Below are positions 33,463 through 45,925 of a stretch of DNA of 64,000 bases, piece by piece. Origin of the DNA: Leucocoprinus leucothites (taxonomy: Eukaryota; Basidiomycota; Agaricomycetes; Agaricales; Agaricaceae); contig JAACJO010000001.1 of the NCBI GenBank assembly GCA_013368445.1, positions 744,001 through 808,000 on the forward strand, given 5' to 3'. Below the pieces are notes generated by a model that worked only from the letters and a program-made list of their open reading frames with translations, searched no databases and was not told where the DNA came from. The position numbers were made by a program, and so were the translations under genes. How positions within the stretch are numbered: position 1 is the first letter of the stretch; every line of letters begins with the position of its first letter.

Positions 33463-36114
33463 TGCCTGAACTCAGATTCACCAAAGAGCAACGCGTGGGG
33501 AGTGCTTTTTATTCTGTTCACGGTTCGTCATCATCAGAAATCGAAGTTAGAGAAAGATGCGAAGGATAAGGAGGCGACGCACGGCATCATCATGCCGCTT
33601 CACTGAGGACCACATGGATTTTGTGCCTGCGGCTGCACAGCCTTGTCATGAGCACGGTAATCGGAACCGGTCTGGTGCAGATTTCTAGCATTTCTAACAG
33701 GTAGAAAGGACACCAAATAGTCGATGTAAAGCAAACAGAGTTATCAATAGCCCCAGAGGTCGGCAGGTAGATGACAAAAGTAAGAGCGAGGTACTAGTGC
33801 TCGGTAGTCTCGGCTACCCAGCCTCTCACACTCGGAGGATGTACCGTTTCAAGGTACTCTACCGTGAGAGTCTGGGATCCAACCAACGACCTAGGAGGAT
33901 TTTTGCCTTCGCCAGTTTCTCGACTCTTATGTAAGCTGAATAAGCCACCTTGCGAGGCAGCGCGAGGAGCCATGTTGCGTCGATTGCTGTTATCTACCAC
34001 TTCATCGCTAATAGAACGTGTTAACGCTTGATTTATGCACAAACATGTTCCGAGTACCTTGAAATGGTACGTCCTCCGAGCGTGAGAGGCTGGGTAGCCG
34101 AGACTAAGTACTAATTGCTCGGTCAGTCTCGTCAACGGCCGCTTACCACTTCAGGCTCCAAACATGCACACTAGGATCGGCAACCTACGGCGCGTGGTCC
34201 TCTCCAATGTCGAACGTTCTGCATTATCATACTAGCAGACCTCAAGCACTACTGTTTCCCTCCCTCTTTGATTTTGGTCATAAGGATGTTGAGTGCATGA
34301 AGGAATCAATCAGCTGAAGTATATTTTTCTGTGTGCCCCAGAGTTCAATATATGTTCACACTTGGTCGTTCTTTCTGAGTTTAGGAAATTCCAATTAGAC
34401 ATCAGACTCCCAAAGCGAGCCTAGAAATCATCACAACAGTCAACCCGCTCACACCAATACCAACACCCCACAAACTGCCGCTCTATATGAGCTCCTAAAG
34501 ATTGGGTAATCGTGAAGATTGCAGTTGAGCATCCCCCATCATGTAGTAGCAAAGTCGATCGTGGACCACCGTAGAGAAAATAATCAACTATCAATCTAAC
34601 GTCGAGCAATAACCGTAGTGCTAATTTGGCTCCTTGAAAATTGTATATTGTCGAAAACAATCTGCGTTGCTTAAGGCACTTATGGCTGACTTAACGATGC
34701 CGGCGATATCAATAAGTGCAGCACCTGGCTCACCCCCCAATGTGAGCTTGAATGCCTTGAGCTAGTTTCCTCTAGTCAGACTTGTACGTAGTGGACACTG
34801 GACCGAGGCTGGTACCAATACATCAGATGCACAGTGCCAAATACGAGTCCCCACCTGAATTGCCGAGGCTCGAGCTGAGAACAACTTTTGATTGAGAAAA
34901 ATTGACATAAGGCACAAAGCCCAAAAAAGCTCAAGCTGCCTAGGCTTAACAGTTTTAGTCCGTACTCAGTATGCCATCCAAGTTTGAAGTTATTGTTGTA
35001 AACACTGAGACCTCAGGCCCCGAAGTTTACACGTATATCTTTCTGCTTCATTCCTTTCGGGTTATCTTTCCTCCCCGCCAGAGGAACGTCTTTCAATCGG
35101 CAAATTGACTCACTCTGTCGATGCTGGACTTGTCCAAAGGAATCATGATCGCCTAATGAATCGATCAACAGTCTGATCAAATCGCTTCTCGTGATGATCA
35201 GCGCCCACTGGCATAGAGTCCTAGTAAGGACCCGAAGCTTTCTCAAGTTCGTGCGAGCCTCCTGCACCTGTGCTAGAAACATAGCGATCAGCCTCGAGCT
35301 TCGTGAAACTATTCGAGTAGCTGGGTTCATCCCTATCTCACTGTGTCCCTCCGGTCATGTCAGGCAAGCTCATCCCAGCCATATGTGATACAACAAACAG
35401 CTTGTGTGTGCGATATTACTGCGGCTTGAGGATTTGAGTGCCTACCCTGAACTTGTGCAGATCGAACACCGTTTTGAGTACTACTAGTTGGCTCAGTAGA
35501 GGCTACTTCCACTCTCATACCAACTGGAGATCATCTGATATTCCATTACAGCTTACCGCTGCCAGGACGTCAAAATGCTGATAGATATCTAATATGGCCT
35601 TCCATTTCGACTGGGCCTTCATTCACACCCATAAGACATTGTATGTTTATCCCTGGCTGAGGACTCGGAGCGCTGAATAATTCTACGGGCGACCTCAATA
35701 TAATGATGATAATACTTCCCGACGACCCTACGCTTGTGAGCAGATCAACACATTGGGTCCTTACATCGAGGACTCTCGGCTAAGGCGTTGTCATCACAAT
35801 TATATCCCGCCGATCATTTGATATAACAGCTGGGCTTGCAGCTGTTCTGTCCTTCCACTGCGAACCATGACAGTTTCGCATCATAATCATCTCCATCATG
35901 GGCCATCAGGTATTGGTGTTGTAGGTAACGTCCTCGCCGCTCCCGTTTCTAAGGTCGAAATTTGATTAGTTGACTTAGATCTGGATGTTAAAAACCATTT
36001 CACTTATAGCGTGAAGATGATTTAGAAACCTGACAGCACTTATCTTTCTGCGACCCCCACAGTAGTAATTCTCTCTTCAACAACGTCTCTTTGACCTGTC
36101 CAACGTTCAAATCA
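33463..36114. other. Intergenic stretch with a MITE
   Basis: About 2.6 kb without a buildable gene. It contains the MITE at 33807-34104. Frames at 34421-34660 and 35013-35388 show no motif and no matching splice sites. Confidence 0.5.
33807..34104. mobile_element. MITE with 53 bp terminal inverted repeats
   Basis: The 298 bp element begins GTCTCGGCTACCCAGCCTC and ends with its inverted copy. The left arm (33807-33859) and the right arm (34052-34104, reverse strand) match at 50 of 53 positions. The dinucleotide TA flanks both ends (33805-33806 and 34105-34106), as expected for Tc1/mariner-like or related target sites. It has no coding capacity: the 113-codon frame across it follows from the inverted arms. 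It is therefore probably a non-autonomous DNA transposon. Only one copy is in this window, so the family assignment is inferred. Confidence 0.82.
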
Positions 36115-37778
36115 ATGGAACCATCGAGTTCTGTAGTGCTGCCGGTAGAAGAGGTGGCCACTATCATCTTTTGGGCGAGGATAATTAGTGTAGGCTGCAA
36201 CTCTTGGTCTTTCATCTCGTCACTATTACTTAACTTATACTCAGTATTGCACTTGTCAGTGATAATCCTGGATTCGGTGCCGATGACATATAGCAGCTCA
36301 CTCGCGCTTTGGCAGTTGCTAGCGGCACGGTAGTGGCAAGTTTACCAGACCTAGTTTTGATCGGTATTTGAGTTTATTAACGACCGACTGCAGGTCCTAG
36401 ACTGGCTTCTCACTTTCGATTTGGAAGTTTCTCTGGTTTGGAGAGCCAAGTGGACTGTCATGAAGGGACTGTATCTCCTGGCGCGATATCTGCCTTTTGT
36501 TGATATTGTGCTGGCCTTGTATCGTTCGTCCTTTGGTAGCTAATAAACAGAAACCACCACTAACCAGCGCCCTAGATCATTTCACTAGCAACTCAACGGT
36601 CTCTCAGTGTCAGCAGCTATTTACGGCCTCAGCGTGCAAGTTATCTAGTCGACTCCCTGCCCTATTACCAGAATCCTGACTCGCGGATTTCTAGGGACTT
36701 TCATATCTGGGGTAACCTTGGTGGAACGTATGTTCATCCGAGATTTCCCAGCTTCAGATTTATTTCATTGACGCTCACTTACTTGCAGTAATTTTCACGT
36801 TCCGGACATGGGCTGTTTGGGGGGGAGGTAAGCAATTCACGGTTGCCCTGGCCGTGATATTCTGTGCAATATGGGCGGGTGTGTTCGTGGACGGTTTTTT
36901 CTATCTGAAATTGACTACCCGTAAGGAGGCTCTCTACATCTCAAAAGTTCTAGACATGAAGCTAGATTCACAGATGGACCTTCCCCAGCGCCTGATTTCT
37001 TCGGGTGCTTCATAATAAAAACGACTCCCATACTGTCCATAGCATATATCTTGCTGATGCTATACGATGCATGTGAGTCTCATGGTATAAGCGACAGGCA
37101 TGAACACGAATAACTGAGTGCAACTGGCAGTTCTTCTTTCTCTAATGGTCTCACGAGCCTTATACATCTGTGAGTAGCTATATCGTTTTCAATAGCAGGG
37201 GTGCCCATCATTCTTGTCGAATAGTCCGGTTAGGAAGGAAAACCCGCTTGACGGTGGTAATCTTTAGTGATGGTGAGTGCAAAGGATGATGCTGTTTGAG
37301 ATGGAGGACTAATTCATCTGTGAAATAGGCATAATTTATTTCATTTATATCTTTGGTAGCTGCTTACGCTCCTCATCTCAATCACAGAAGCTGATCTACG
37401 ATCTTAACAGTCATCTCCTTGGTCAACGTTCTTTTTATCGTCAGACTTCCGGTACGTTGAATTCTTCAAGACTCGTATTTCCAGCGGTAAAATTGTGCTT
37501 GCATAGGATTCACTTCACACTCTAATGATGATGTACGATAAATGTTTCCTAAATTACTTGGCCTGCAAGGTGAAACTGACGGCTGCTTTTGTAGGTTCGC
37601 GCGGTCTATGCATTCTGTTTTGGCCTGTAGAGTCGTTCTTCACATCCGCGAGCAGATAGAATTGCAGAGCAATGCAGAATTCAATGAAGATCTGGCCCAT
37701 TCACAGTCTGACTGGCTGCAGGGTATGGTAGCTCCTGCGACTCGGAGAGTCTCGTTTCCTTCCAACACCGGCGTTTAG
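36115..37778 (+). CDS. DUF6533-type multi-spanning membrane protein, copy C (diverged)
   Basis: Third member of the local family, 4 kb from copy B and clearly older. The start is MEPSSSVVLPVEEVATIIFW, followed by ARIIS. Then come YCT (10-base exon) and FASGTVVVLDWLLTFDLEVS, WTVMKGLYLLARYLPFVDIV, SNSTVSQCQQLFTASAW, TFRTWAVWGGGKQFTVALAV, FFGCFIIKTTPILSIAYILL, VISLVNVLFIVRLP and the tail RSMHSVLACRVVLHIREQIE, ending NTGV at the stop at 37776-37778. Two introns (36336-36393, 36636-36694) use GC donors where copies A and B have GT. The loop near FRLGRKTRLTVVIFSDG lacks the Arg-Ala-Ala expansion. The junction near 37530-37600 is less certain. Function is unknown. Confidence 0.75.
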
Positions 37779-38615
37779 TCACTTACAATTCTCCGTGACA
37801 AGTCCTAATTTATACGCATCAGCTTTGCCATTTATTCCTAGTGCGAGCTGGCTCGCTGGAAATTCCTGCTCCGTTGACCTTTACTAGTAGTGATACGAGG
37901 ACTGGGCCTTAGATAGAGAAGTGCAGGCGAAAACCAATGGATCATCTTTGTATATTAGAGTTTTATTTATTGGCTATTATAGGACTGGTTCATGGATCTC
38001 CACATGCAACTGTAATGGGAAAAGTTCCAAAGGCGATCGCTGAAGTCAAGAAGATTCGATGACCAAATGTCAGTGTTACTTGAGCAGAATAACGGTTCAC
38101 ATAACCCGATTCCCGCTGTCCCACGCAGTGGAAAGAAATAGCATCAGATGTGTTATGCGGTACCGGTAAGTGACCAAACTATGGAAAGAGGAATACTTAG
38201 GACGCTAGAGCACGAAACTCCTGGTGGTTCTCTCGATTTAGATATTAAGAGGTAGCGGCGCTCAGTCACAGTAAACCCAATCTCCTCGTTGTAACTCAAC
38301 ACTAAATCATACTATCATCACGGCAAATCCAGAGAAGTGAAGTGCATTAGGAGCATAGAACCATGTTCTCGACGAGACACAGGGCCCTGCCAGGTGAACA
38401 ACACCATACACGAGCACTTCCCCGATAAGAGTTGATCAAATTACTTCAGGTGGCGAGGGGCGACGCATTTCAAGCAGGATCGACGATTGAAATTGGACCA
38501 AATATCTCATTTGCACTTCGCCTGTGTCCAACGTATTCGGAGTGGAAGTGAGAGTCAAGGCTGGAAAGGATAATCCATCACGGGTGGTCCTACTATGCAC
38601 GAGAATACCATGAAA
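37779..38615. other. Intergenic stretch between DUF6533 copy C and the RING gene
   Basis: About 840 bp between two convergent 3' ends. No open frame of useful length and no repeat was recognised. Confidence 0.5.
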
Positions 38616-40236
38616 TCAGAGATATATACGACGCAGATCCGCGGCACCAGTGATACGCTTGCATATCGGACAGAGCTTAGTAGATCCCAAACAGCGTAAC
38701 CAGCATTCCCGGCAGCAGGTGTGCCAACAACCGGTCGAGACGGTGGGCTCGTCGTAAGGGTCCAGACATATGCGACAGAGCAGGGAGGTTGAGGATGACA
38801 CCCGTAGCGATTCCTACATCCATTTGTTCAGTGCTCGGGTTAATTACAAGGTGAGAAGGAGAGGCAATACCAGCTGCTTGATCTTGTTTTCTAGCGCGGC
38901 TACAATTGCTTTCTGGTCTCCTCTCCGCTTCGCTTGGAGTATGGACGAGTCTAACTTCTCGGCATCGCTCACTCCCAGTATCTCGTTCACTTGTGCTTCA
39001 ACTTCGCTATGGTTCGATGTCTCAACCTGCTGTCTGTGGCGTTGGATAACCCTTCCCTCCACAATGAGGTCTCGTAAGGACATATGCGCAGTGGCGCTGT
39101 TGTCAGGGAGGTCCCCATCTATATTGATTTCGACGTCCTCTTCCGACTCCAGGGTATGATTGCCTTCGTCAACAGGCAGGATATCACCTTCAGTGAATTG
39201 TGCTTCGCCGTATGTATCTTGGTCGTCACCATCTATGTCGACTTCATCCTCAACATCTCGATTCGTTGGGTCGTGGGTGTGGAAACCAGTTCCTAAGGAT
39301 TTTTAATTCCTACGAGTGGAATGGAAGAAAAGAGGAAATAACATACCCCGGACGTTACCAACGTGCCCGGCAGCTCCGTCTGGTAGCACGACATCGTAAT
39401 CACCACCCCAATCGTCGTCCACTACGATAGATTCTTGTGCGACCCTCCTCGCCCTCTCTTCTTCCAATCTACGGCTTTCATCCGCCAAACATGAGTTTAC
39501 ATGTGCATCAATCACCTCCTGATCACCACGAACCCCTCGTGAGCACACAGGACACATGACTTCGTCACTCGTGGCTTCAGTCCTTCGTGCCCACCGCGAT
39601 CGCTCGGAATATCCCTCTTCTTCCTCCCGTGCCATTTCCTTAAACCGGGCGTGACGTTGCTTACGGTGTCGTTGGATGGTTTGTACGGTTTTCGTAACTT
39701 GTTCGTTCGTTGCAGAAGACATAGAGGAGGTGGCGAACGACTTCATTGCTTTGATAGCAGAACGACGACTACGAGCACCTGTGGATGGTCCAGGACGACT
39801 AGAGTCGAGTTAGTAGATACTCTAGTCATGAGGGTGAAATAAAAAACCTCAAGTCTTCGAACTCGTCCGCGAGAAGAATCGGTTCGGATGATCCAACTTG
39901 CTTAATGATCTCATCCACCCGTTCCGTTTCTAGCTGGGCATGACGAGCCATGAGTCGCAGGGGGATAGGTTCATCGCAAATAGGACATGGTCTTGTCTCG
40001 GCGCGTTTAGCTTATGGACAAGATGAGGTCAGTCATCACATTGAACCTAGTTAATTTTGGACTTCTGTACGTTTTTTTATCCGAGGGCGATCTTCCGGCG
40101 TTGGAGATGGCGGGCTTTCGTCCTTGGCTTTCCCTTTGCTCTTGATTGTTATGGTAAGCTTCTTCTCATCCATCAGGTCTGTGCATACACGTTTTTTTCC
40201 TCTACAACAATCCTGCAAAGTCAAGACGCGTCTCAT
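38616..40236 (-). CDS. RNF220-like RING-type E3 ubiquitin ligase
   Basis: The C-terminal C3HC4 RING reads CRICLDPY, TVSTGCWHTCCRECWLRCLG, KLCPIC and ends DLRRIYL. This closely mirrors the RING and last residues of animal RNF220, including the CWH..C..CWLR spacing. Upstream are two C2HC-type fingers, CPICDEPIPLRLMARHAQLE and MCPVCSRG..IDAHVNSCL, a coiled-coil-like basic region, and an acidic linker (EDEVDIDGDDQDTYGE). The RING exon follows a ~77 bp intron after NKIKQL. The start is the ATG at 40236 or, as likely, the one at 40173 (MDEKKLTITIKSKGK). It is expected to ubiquitinate nuclear or cytosolic partners; the substrate is unknown. All eight zinc ligands are present. Confidence 0.85.
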
Positions 40237-40571
40237 GAGGAGCCAAATTTGATTTCGTACTGTGATTTGGCTGACTGAGGTAATGACCGCATGATATGTT
40301 GGTTATGAGGAGGTGGGATATTTCCAGAATATACAGTTTATTGGCAGGAAATAATTAGCCTGGATAGCGAAGGTGTATAAGAGATTATTGTGATGGATTC
40401 AGAGGTTGGAGAGTGGATGAGATGAGAACACTGACGACGTTCTGCTGCTCGATCAAAATTGATGGCACCTCTGATCCGACGACAGGGACGGACAACATAA
40501 ATAATCAAGACGCTCGCTGTTCAATTGCCCGCTGCACACATATTGCACCGCGAGAGCTTGCATTCGTGCGC
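40237..40571. other. Short intergenic stretch between RING and SET genes
   Basis: 335 bp between the start of the RING gene and the stop of the SET gene on the same strand; it should hold the RING gene promoter. Nothing distinctive is visible. Confidence 0.5.
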
Positions 40572-42112
40572 CTAGTCTTCAATTACAAGTTCTACTCCCA
40601 AGCTACGTGCTACCTCTACAGCCTCGTTTTCCTTCTTTTTGCAGAAATCCAAGAGCGAAAACAGAATCGCAGTTTGTCCTGGAAATTCATTATTCAACAG
40701 TGGCTTGAAGTGCGGAGAGGGAGAAGATATACCTTCTATGTAATCCTTCCACATTTTGATTACCTCTGGGCGCGAATTGGCGCCTTTTAGCTTTTCCTCT
40801 GACGGAAGTTTCTCCAAAAGTAATTGCACCATACTCGCTAACGTATCTGCTGCATCCATCTGTGTTTCGTACACCTCTTGCTCATAGCCGCTTGTGACCT
40901 GCCCCATAATATGGAGAAGCTCTTCCCAAATAGCATCAGCTCCTCGAGCTTGGCGTCCTATATCCCATTTCTTGTCAATACCGCCGATTTTGAGAAGGAT
41001 AGTGTCGTCCGGGTTGTCAGGTAAAGAGAAACCATAACCTAGGATCAACTCCGCGTTTGGTTTCGGCCCATAATTATTAAAAATCTCGCTCCCTGCTGTT
41101 GTGTTCGTGTGCAAGATTAGGGAAATCGTGGGCTGACCATTTGTTCGTGTCGAAGAAGGTTCATCGGTTGGCTTTGGAAAGGTTACGGACCAAGATACTG
41201 GTTGGGCACGCTTATGATTCAGCGAATCCACGCCAGGGAGGAGGACCGGTTTGGTATCTTCTGTAGCAACTAGGGTCGGGTTTGGGGATAGGAGAGATGA
41301 TGGAAAAGCACGCGAGGAGATGTGTGTTGCTGCTGCTAGGTATCGTTCCCTGGTTTAAGTCGATTGAACTCGAAAACAATCTTGAGCCCGTTGATGAGCG
41401 TACCACGTAAAGGCTCTGCCCCATTCTACATTTTGGCTAGCGATAAGAGATTGGCATTGTTGCCACTCGGATCTCCATTCGCGTCGACGGTCAATGGTGG
41501 CTTGATAAATATTTGAGCCCTTGAAAGCTTCGAGTTCCGACTCTGTGAAATGTAAAGCTGTCCGCAGCTGATTAGAGGCAGGTAGTGTGGATATGTATGG
41601 ATAATGTTGCAGCACTGAAGATCTAATGGCAAGCGTGAGCGGTGTTGGAATTCATTGTTGGAATGAAGGGCCACTCACTGGGTGTCTATATCCATCCAGT
41701 GGAAGCAGATATAAGTGCTGATCCATTGTCTTTCTGTCCATCCTACAATATGATCAGTGGATAGTAGTTTCGAAAGATTCTTCTGTGCAAGTTCCTCGGT
41801 GATCACGAGGGAGAACGGGCAGGCCACGATCGTTGTGTCGGCTGGTATATCCTCGACTGCTACCGCGGTATTCCCCGAAGTCTCTAGCAACATCACCAAA
41901 ACTTTAAGCACACTGGCAGTCAAGGCAAGTCAGTGCTCACACCTGTTATTTGTCGATGACGGTTAGTTCACTCTCAACCTCCTCATTCGCAGGTGACTAG
42001 AATGACCTGCGTACTGAAAACGAACACTTTGGTGGAAAGTGCCGCCGTTATCACTGAGCCACTTTTTCAGTCCTGAGTATGGCGGCTGATCCTTTGACAA
42101 GAGTGTGCTCAT
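40572..42112 (-). CDS. SET-domain lysine methyltransferase (RKM/SETD6 type)
   Basis: This is a non-histone-type SET methyltransferase with the Rubisco-LSMT-like layout. Exon 1 starts at the ATG at 42110-42112 (MSTLLSKDQPPYSGLKKWLS) and joins by an intron to SVRFQYAETSGNTAVAVEDI. The split SET domain continues with QNVEWGRAFTW, DSLNHKRAQPVSWSV and the cofactor/substrate signature AGSEIFNNYGPKPNAELILG. A C-terminal helical substrate-binding part follows (VIKMWKDYIEGISS, ending VARSLGVELVIED). Family members methylate ribosomal proteins or translation factors; the target here cannot be read from sequence. A frame opening at 41923 lacks an ATG and is an internal exon. The gene looks intact. Confidence 0.87.
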
Positions 42113-42896
42113 CGTAGAAACAGAGGGACAAGGGCGGAATGGTAATGATCATGGGATCAACGGGGAAATTTGTCCGAAAATATAATTTAATTACTAGGAA
42201 TGACCAAGTTCGAACCAAATTCATTTAGATCGATCACACTTTTCCTATCATGGCCGAATAACCCTTTGTTACAGGTTTTTGACAGTTACATATTTGTCCA
42301 AGATGCAGACTGCAATGCAAACCTTGTTATCTTGACCAGCTACGGCCACTCTTTAACCTCCCGGGCCGCCTGGTTCCATGTAGCTTCTTTGTCTTTCATC
42401 ACAACTACTTCAACCCCATTTAGGGTTTCATCTCACAATTTGATTGCAGGAAGTCTGGAGGAACAAGCTCGTGCGGCCATATTTCCACCGTGGCTGCAAG
42501 AATCAAGATGATCAAGCCTTCTACCGAGCTCTTGACAGCCCCAGCCCCGCCTCCTCCCTACTGAGCTCCAGAAGCATATTGAACCCGTGTCACACGTAAA
42601 CCGCACGGGGGTTTGAGAGTGCATATCACTCTCACGAGGGCTTCGCCTCCATCAAGAAGCTCCAGAAAAAACGCGTTGGAGCGAATGGATGCGAAGTAAA
42701 CAGGTTTAAAATATCCTCTTCTGTGCGTCGTACTGTATCACGATGCCGTTGGGAACGGGTCACGCGAACATGGGCTATCTGCATTAGTTGCGCGGCGGTT
42801 TTCTCATATATTCAGAAAATTGGCAATGAACTGGCTGTCTCTGGCGCCCACCGAAGTTTGCCCTTTTCCAACTCACGATAGCACAGAGCACCAAAC
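42113..42896. other. Intergenic stretch; right half is the duplicated transporter 5' flank
   Basis: From about 42401 the sequence matches 46983 onward and is the promoter side of the transporter duplication. Open frames here are not maintained in the second copy (2-base indels near 42663), so they are unlikely to be coding. Confidence 0.55.
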
Positions 42897-45800
42897 ATGG
42901 CGAACGATCAGGAGAAGATCAACGAGAAAGCGTCCTCGCATGAATCTGAGCGTGAAAATGCCCCCGACAAAGCAGAACATACGGACTCTGAACATGCCCA
43001 AGACAACATCGATGGCGCCAAATTCATGGAAGTAATGAATGCCGAGTATGCGCTGGCATTATCTACGGGTCCTCAGCTCAAAGCTACGAGCTGGCGTTCT
43101 ATTCAACTATTCTTAATTATGCTGGTCGCGTACATGGGAAGCCTGTCCAATGGTTTTGATGGATCTGGTATGTGTCCTTAATTATGTTGTGAGTGAAGTA
43201 TTGACTTTATCTAGTGATGAGCGCCGTAAATGGCATGCTGTATGTCCTCACCTTTGATCAGGTTTTAGTCTCGCTGACTCTTTCCTAGACAATATCTCGA
43301 CTACTTTGGTATTGATGGCGCAGATGCTGGTGGTGGTGTGGGGACTACGACTGCAATTATCTTCGGAATGGTGCGCCTGTTGATCAGCTTCATTTTCTCA
43401 TGGGCTAATTCTTTAACTAGTATTCAATTGGTATCCTATTTCAGCTTCTCAAGTTGAACTATCTGACATCATTGGTATAGGTAGTATTGTTGGAGTCGTC
43501 GTCGCAGGACCCACGGCAGATATCCTTGGTCGTCGGGGAGGAATGGTATTTTTGCTTTTCTAGGTTAGCATACCTCGACTTACTTTGAAGCGAATCTAGT
43601 CTATCGGAGGATTCATTATCATCATTGGTAATATGATTTTTCTCTTTCTTAATGGAAACAAAGGACTGACGATATTCCATCCCAGGCGCGGCTGTAATTA
43701 CGGCAGCTAAGAATGTGAATTATCTTTTAGCCGGTCGATTCGTGCTTGGTTTTGGTGTAGCGATCAGTACCACAGCTGCTCCTGCTTATGTTGTCGAAAT
43801 GTCGCCTCCTCAGGTGAGACCAGTCTTCAAAGACGTGTTTATATATTCACTCAGGCTTCGAAGTGGCGAGGAAGGTTGACAGGAATGTGAGTCTCCAGGC
43901 TGTATCCCTGGCCTAGCAATTTACTAATCACCCGTTAGGTATAACAGTACGCAAGGCCGTTCGACATGAAGACTGTAATACTCATCAATTTCTGTAGCGT
44001 TCTACTACTCCGGCTCTATCCTGTGTAGTGAGTATATTGGACCTGATAGCATATGATCACATCTCATGTCCCAATCCTAGCCGGAATAACCGTTGCATCT
44101 GGGCGAAACTCGTCAACTTTGTCTTGGCGGCTACCCCTCGCTATCCAGATAGTACCAGCCGCTATCCTCGCAGTTGGTTCCTGGTTCCTGCCAGAGGTGA
44201 ATTAATGTTAGGATCACTGATGCTTGTTGAGCTGACTTATTATCCTTCAGTCCCCACGTTGGTTGATTGCGGTGGGTAGGAATGATGAAGCCATGCAGAT
44301 CCTCGCAAAGTATCATGGAGATGGCGATGAAAACGCTCCTTTGGTTAAACTTGAGTGGAAAGAATATAAAGAGGCTGTTAAGCTCGATGCATCGGATAAA
44401 CGATGGTTAGTCTGTCCTCTACAGGATGGTTACATTGAGACATTGGGTCTAATTTGATTATTAGGTATGACTGGTCTGAGCTCTTCAATACTCGGAATGC
44501 CAGATATCGTACGTTCATGTTACTATTGATGGCTTTCTTCGGGGTAAGCTTTCTCGCCCTTTCAGACGATCTATATACTAACCATTCATTCAGCAATGGT
44601 CAGGAAATGGCTTGGGGTAAGAGTAGAGACTCGTTGAAGCTTACTAGGAAACTAACCTTTTTATTATTATAGATATTTCCTCACCATCCTTTTCAGGAAT
44701 ACCGGCGTCTCGTCGCAGAACCAATTACTAACGCTCAACTTTGCCAATACCATTGTATCAGCAACCGGCGCAGTTATCGGAACGTTGTTGACAGACAGAA
44801 GTCAGCATATTTTATCATCTGTCAGGGCCAAATGTTGACTTTCCCTTTGTTTAGTTGGAAGAAGGGGTATCTGGCTTTGGGGAACTTTTGCATGTGCCGG
44901 AACGCTCGCTATCGTTACAGGCCTTACGGCCAAATGGGGTTCAAACGGAGCGAACCCTGCAGGAGCGAATTCTGCCATTGCCTTCATCTGTGCGTTCATA
45001 ATGCCCCTTACCTAACGTTCTCATCCTGAAACACTGATAATGACCCCCTCACACATAGTCCTATTTGGCTTTGTGTTCAGTCTTGCGTACACACCCCTTC
45101 AAGCGGTGTACCCGACTGAAGTTCTTGAATATAACACCAGGGCCAAGGGAATGGCATTGTATGAGATATTACTTTCGGCCGTTTATGTATTTGGATATTA
45201 ACGTGTTTGCTTAGGAACGCGCTGGCCGTTAGCTGTGCCGGCTTCGTGAATGTCTATGCAGGACCCATCGCACTTGGCAATATCGGCTGGAAAGTGAGTA
45301 ATGGTATTTCTAAGATTCAAATCGAACTCATGGTTATTCGCCCAGTACTACCTCGTATATGTTGGTTGGGACCTGTTTGAATGTCTCATGATATATTTCT
45401 TCGTAGTGGAGACCAAGGGAAGAACATTGTAAGCTCATTCTACTTCTCCGCGCGAATCAGTCGCTGACAAATTTCTTCCACCTCCAGGGAAGAACTGGAC
45501 GAAATATTCAGAGTAAGTCAACTACTCAATCGATACGCGTTGACACACGTGATTAATATGTTTCTAGGATCCTAATCCTGTCAAGGCGTCGAAGAGGAAA
45601 CTCAAAGTGGCTATTGTGAAAAAAGGAAACGAAAACGACATTAAAGTGGTCGACGAAGCCGGAAACGTGGCTGCTTAATGACAGTATGTTTTGGATAACG
45701 GGAGTCATGATAATAATAACGAATTTAGTACGACGTCGATGGCACGACAATGAACCCATTCAGAGCCTTGATTCTGCGGCAGAAGCATGCAGTAACCACC

Positions 45801-45925
45801 GTTTTGACTTAATACCCGATAGCCAAGCGACATCCTGTGGCACTGTTTCCGTGGTGTGGCGGCATGTAGTGTACACAAATCAGCAATCGATTTTTAAGTA
45901 TGAGATAAGAATGATGTTCGGGCGC
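42401..45925. repeat. Transporter tandem duplication, copy 1
   Basis: A ~3.5 kb block matching 46983-50440 in the same orientation, offset about 4576 bp. It includes ~490 bp of 5' flank, one complete MFS transporter gene and ~250 bp of 3' flank. A spacer of roughly 1.06 kb that is not duplicated lies between the copies. Confidence 0.88.
42897..45678 (+). CDS. Sugar-porter MFS transporter, copy 1
   Basis: A 12-span major facilitator of the fungal sugar-porter family (lactose/hexose/quinate permease type), in the plasma membrane. The start is MANDQEKINEKASSHESERE, with a hydrophilic cytoplasmic N-terminus. Family motifs are GFDGS in the first span, ADILGRRGG in the loop 2-3, LLAGRFVLGFGVAI, YVVEMSPPQ/WRGRLTGMYN split by an intron, WFLPESPRWLI before the central loop, and DRVGRRG-type sequence after span 8. 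TPLQAVYPTEVLEYNTRAKG and the VETKGRTLEELDEIF ending follow. Around 20 short introns are present, and frames join to the TAA at 45676-45678. Substrate cannot be told from sequence. It is near-identical to the copy at 47473. Confidence 0.92.

Noticed and set aside
33794..34135. 113-codon minus-strand open frame
   Set aside because: It lies across the MITE and follows from its inverted arms; no domain or splice support.
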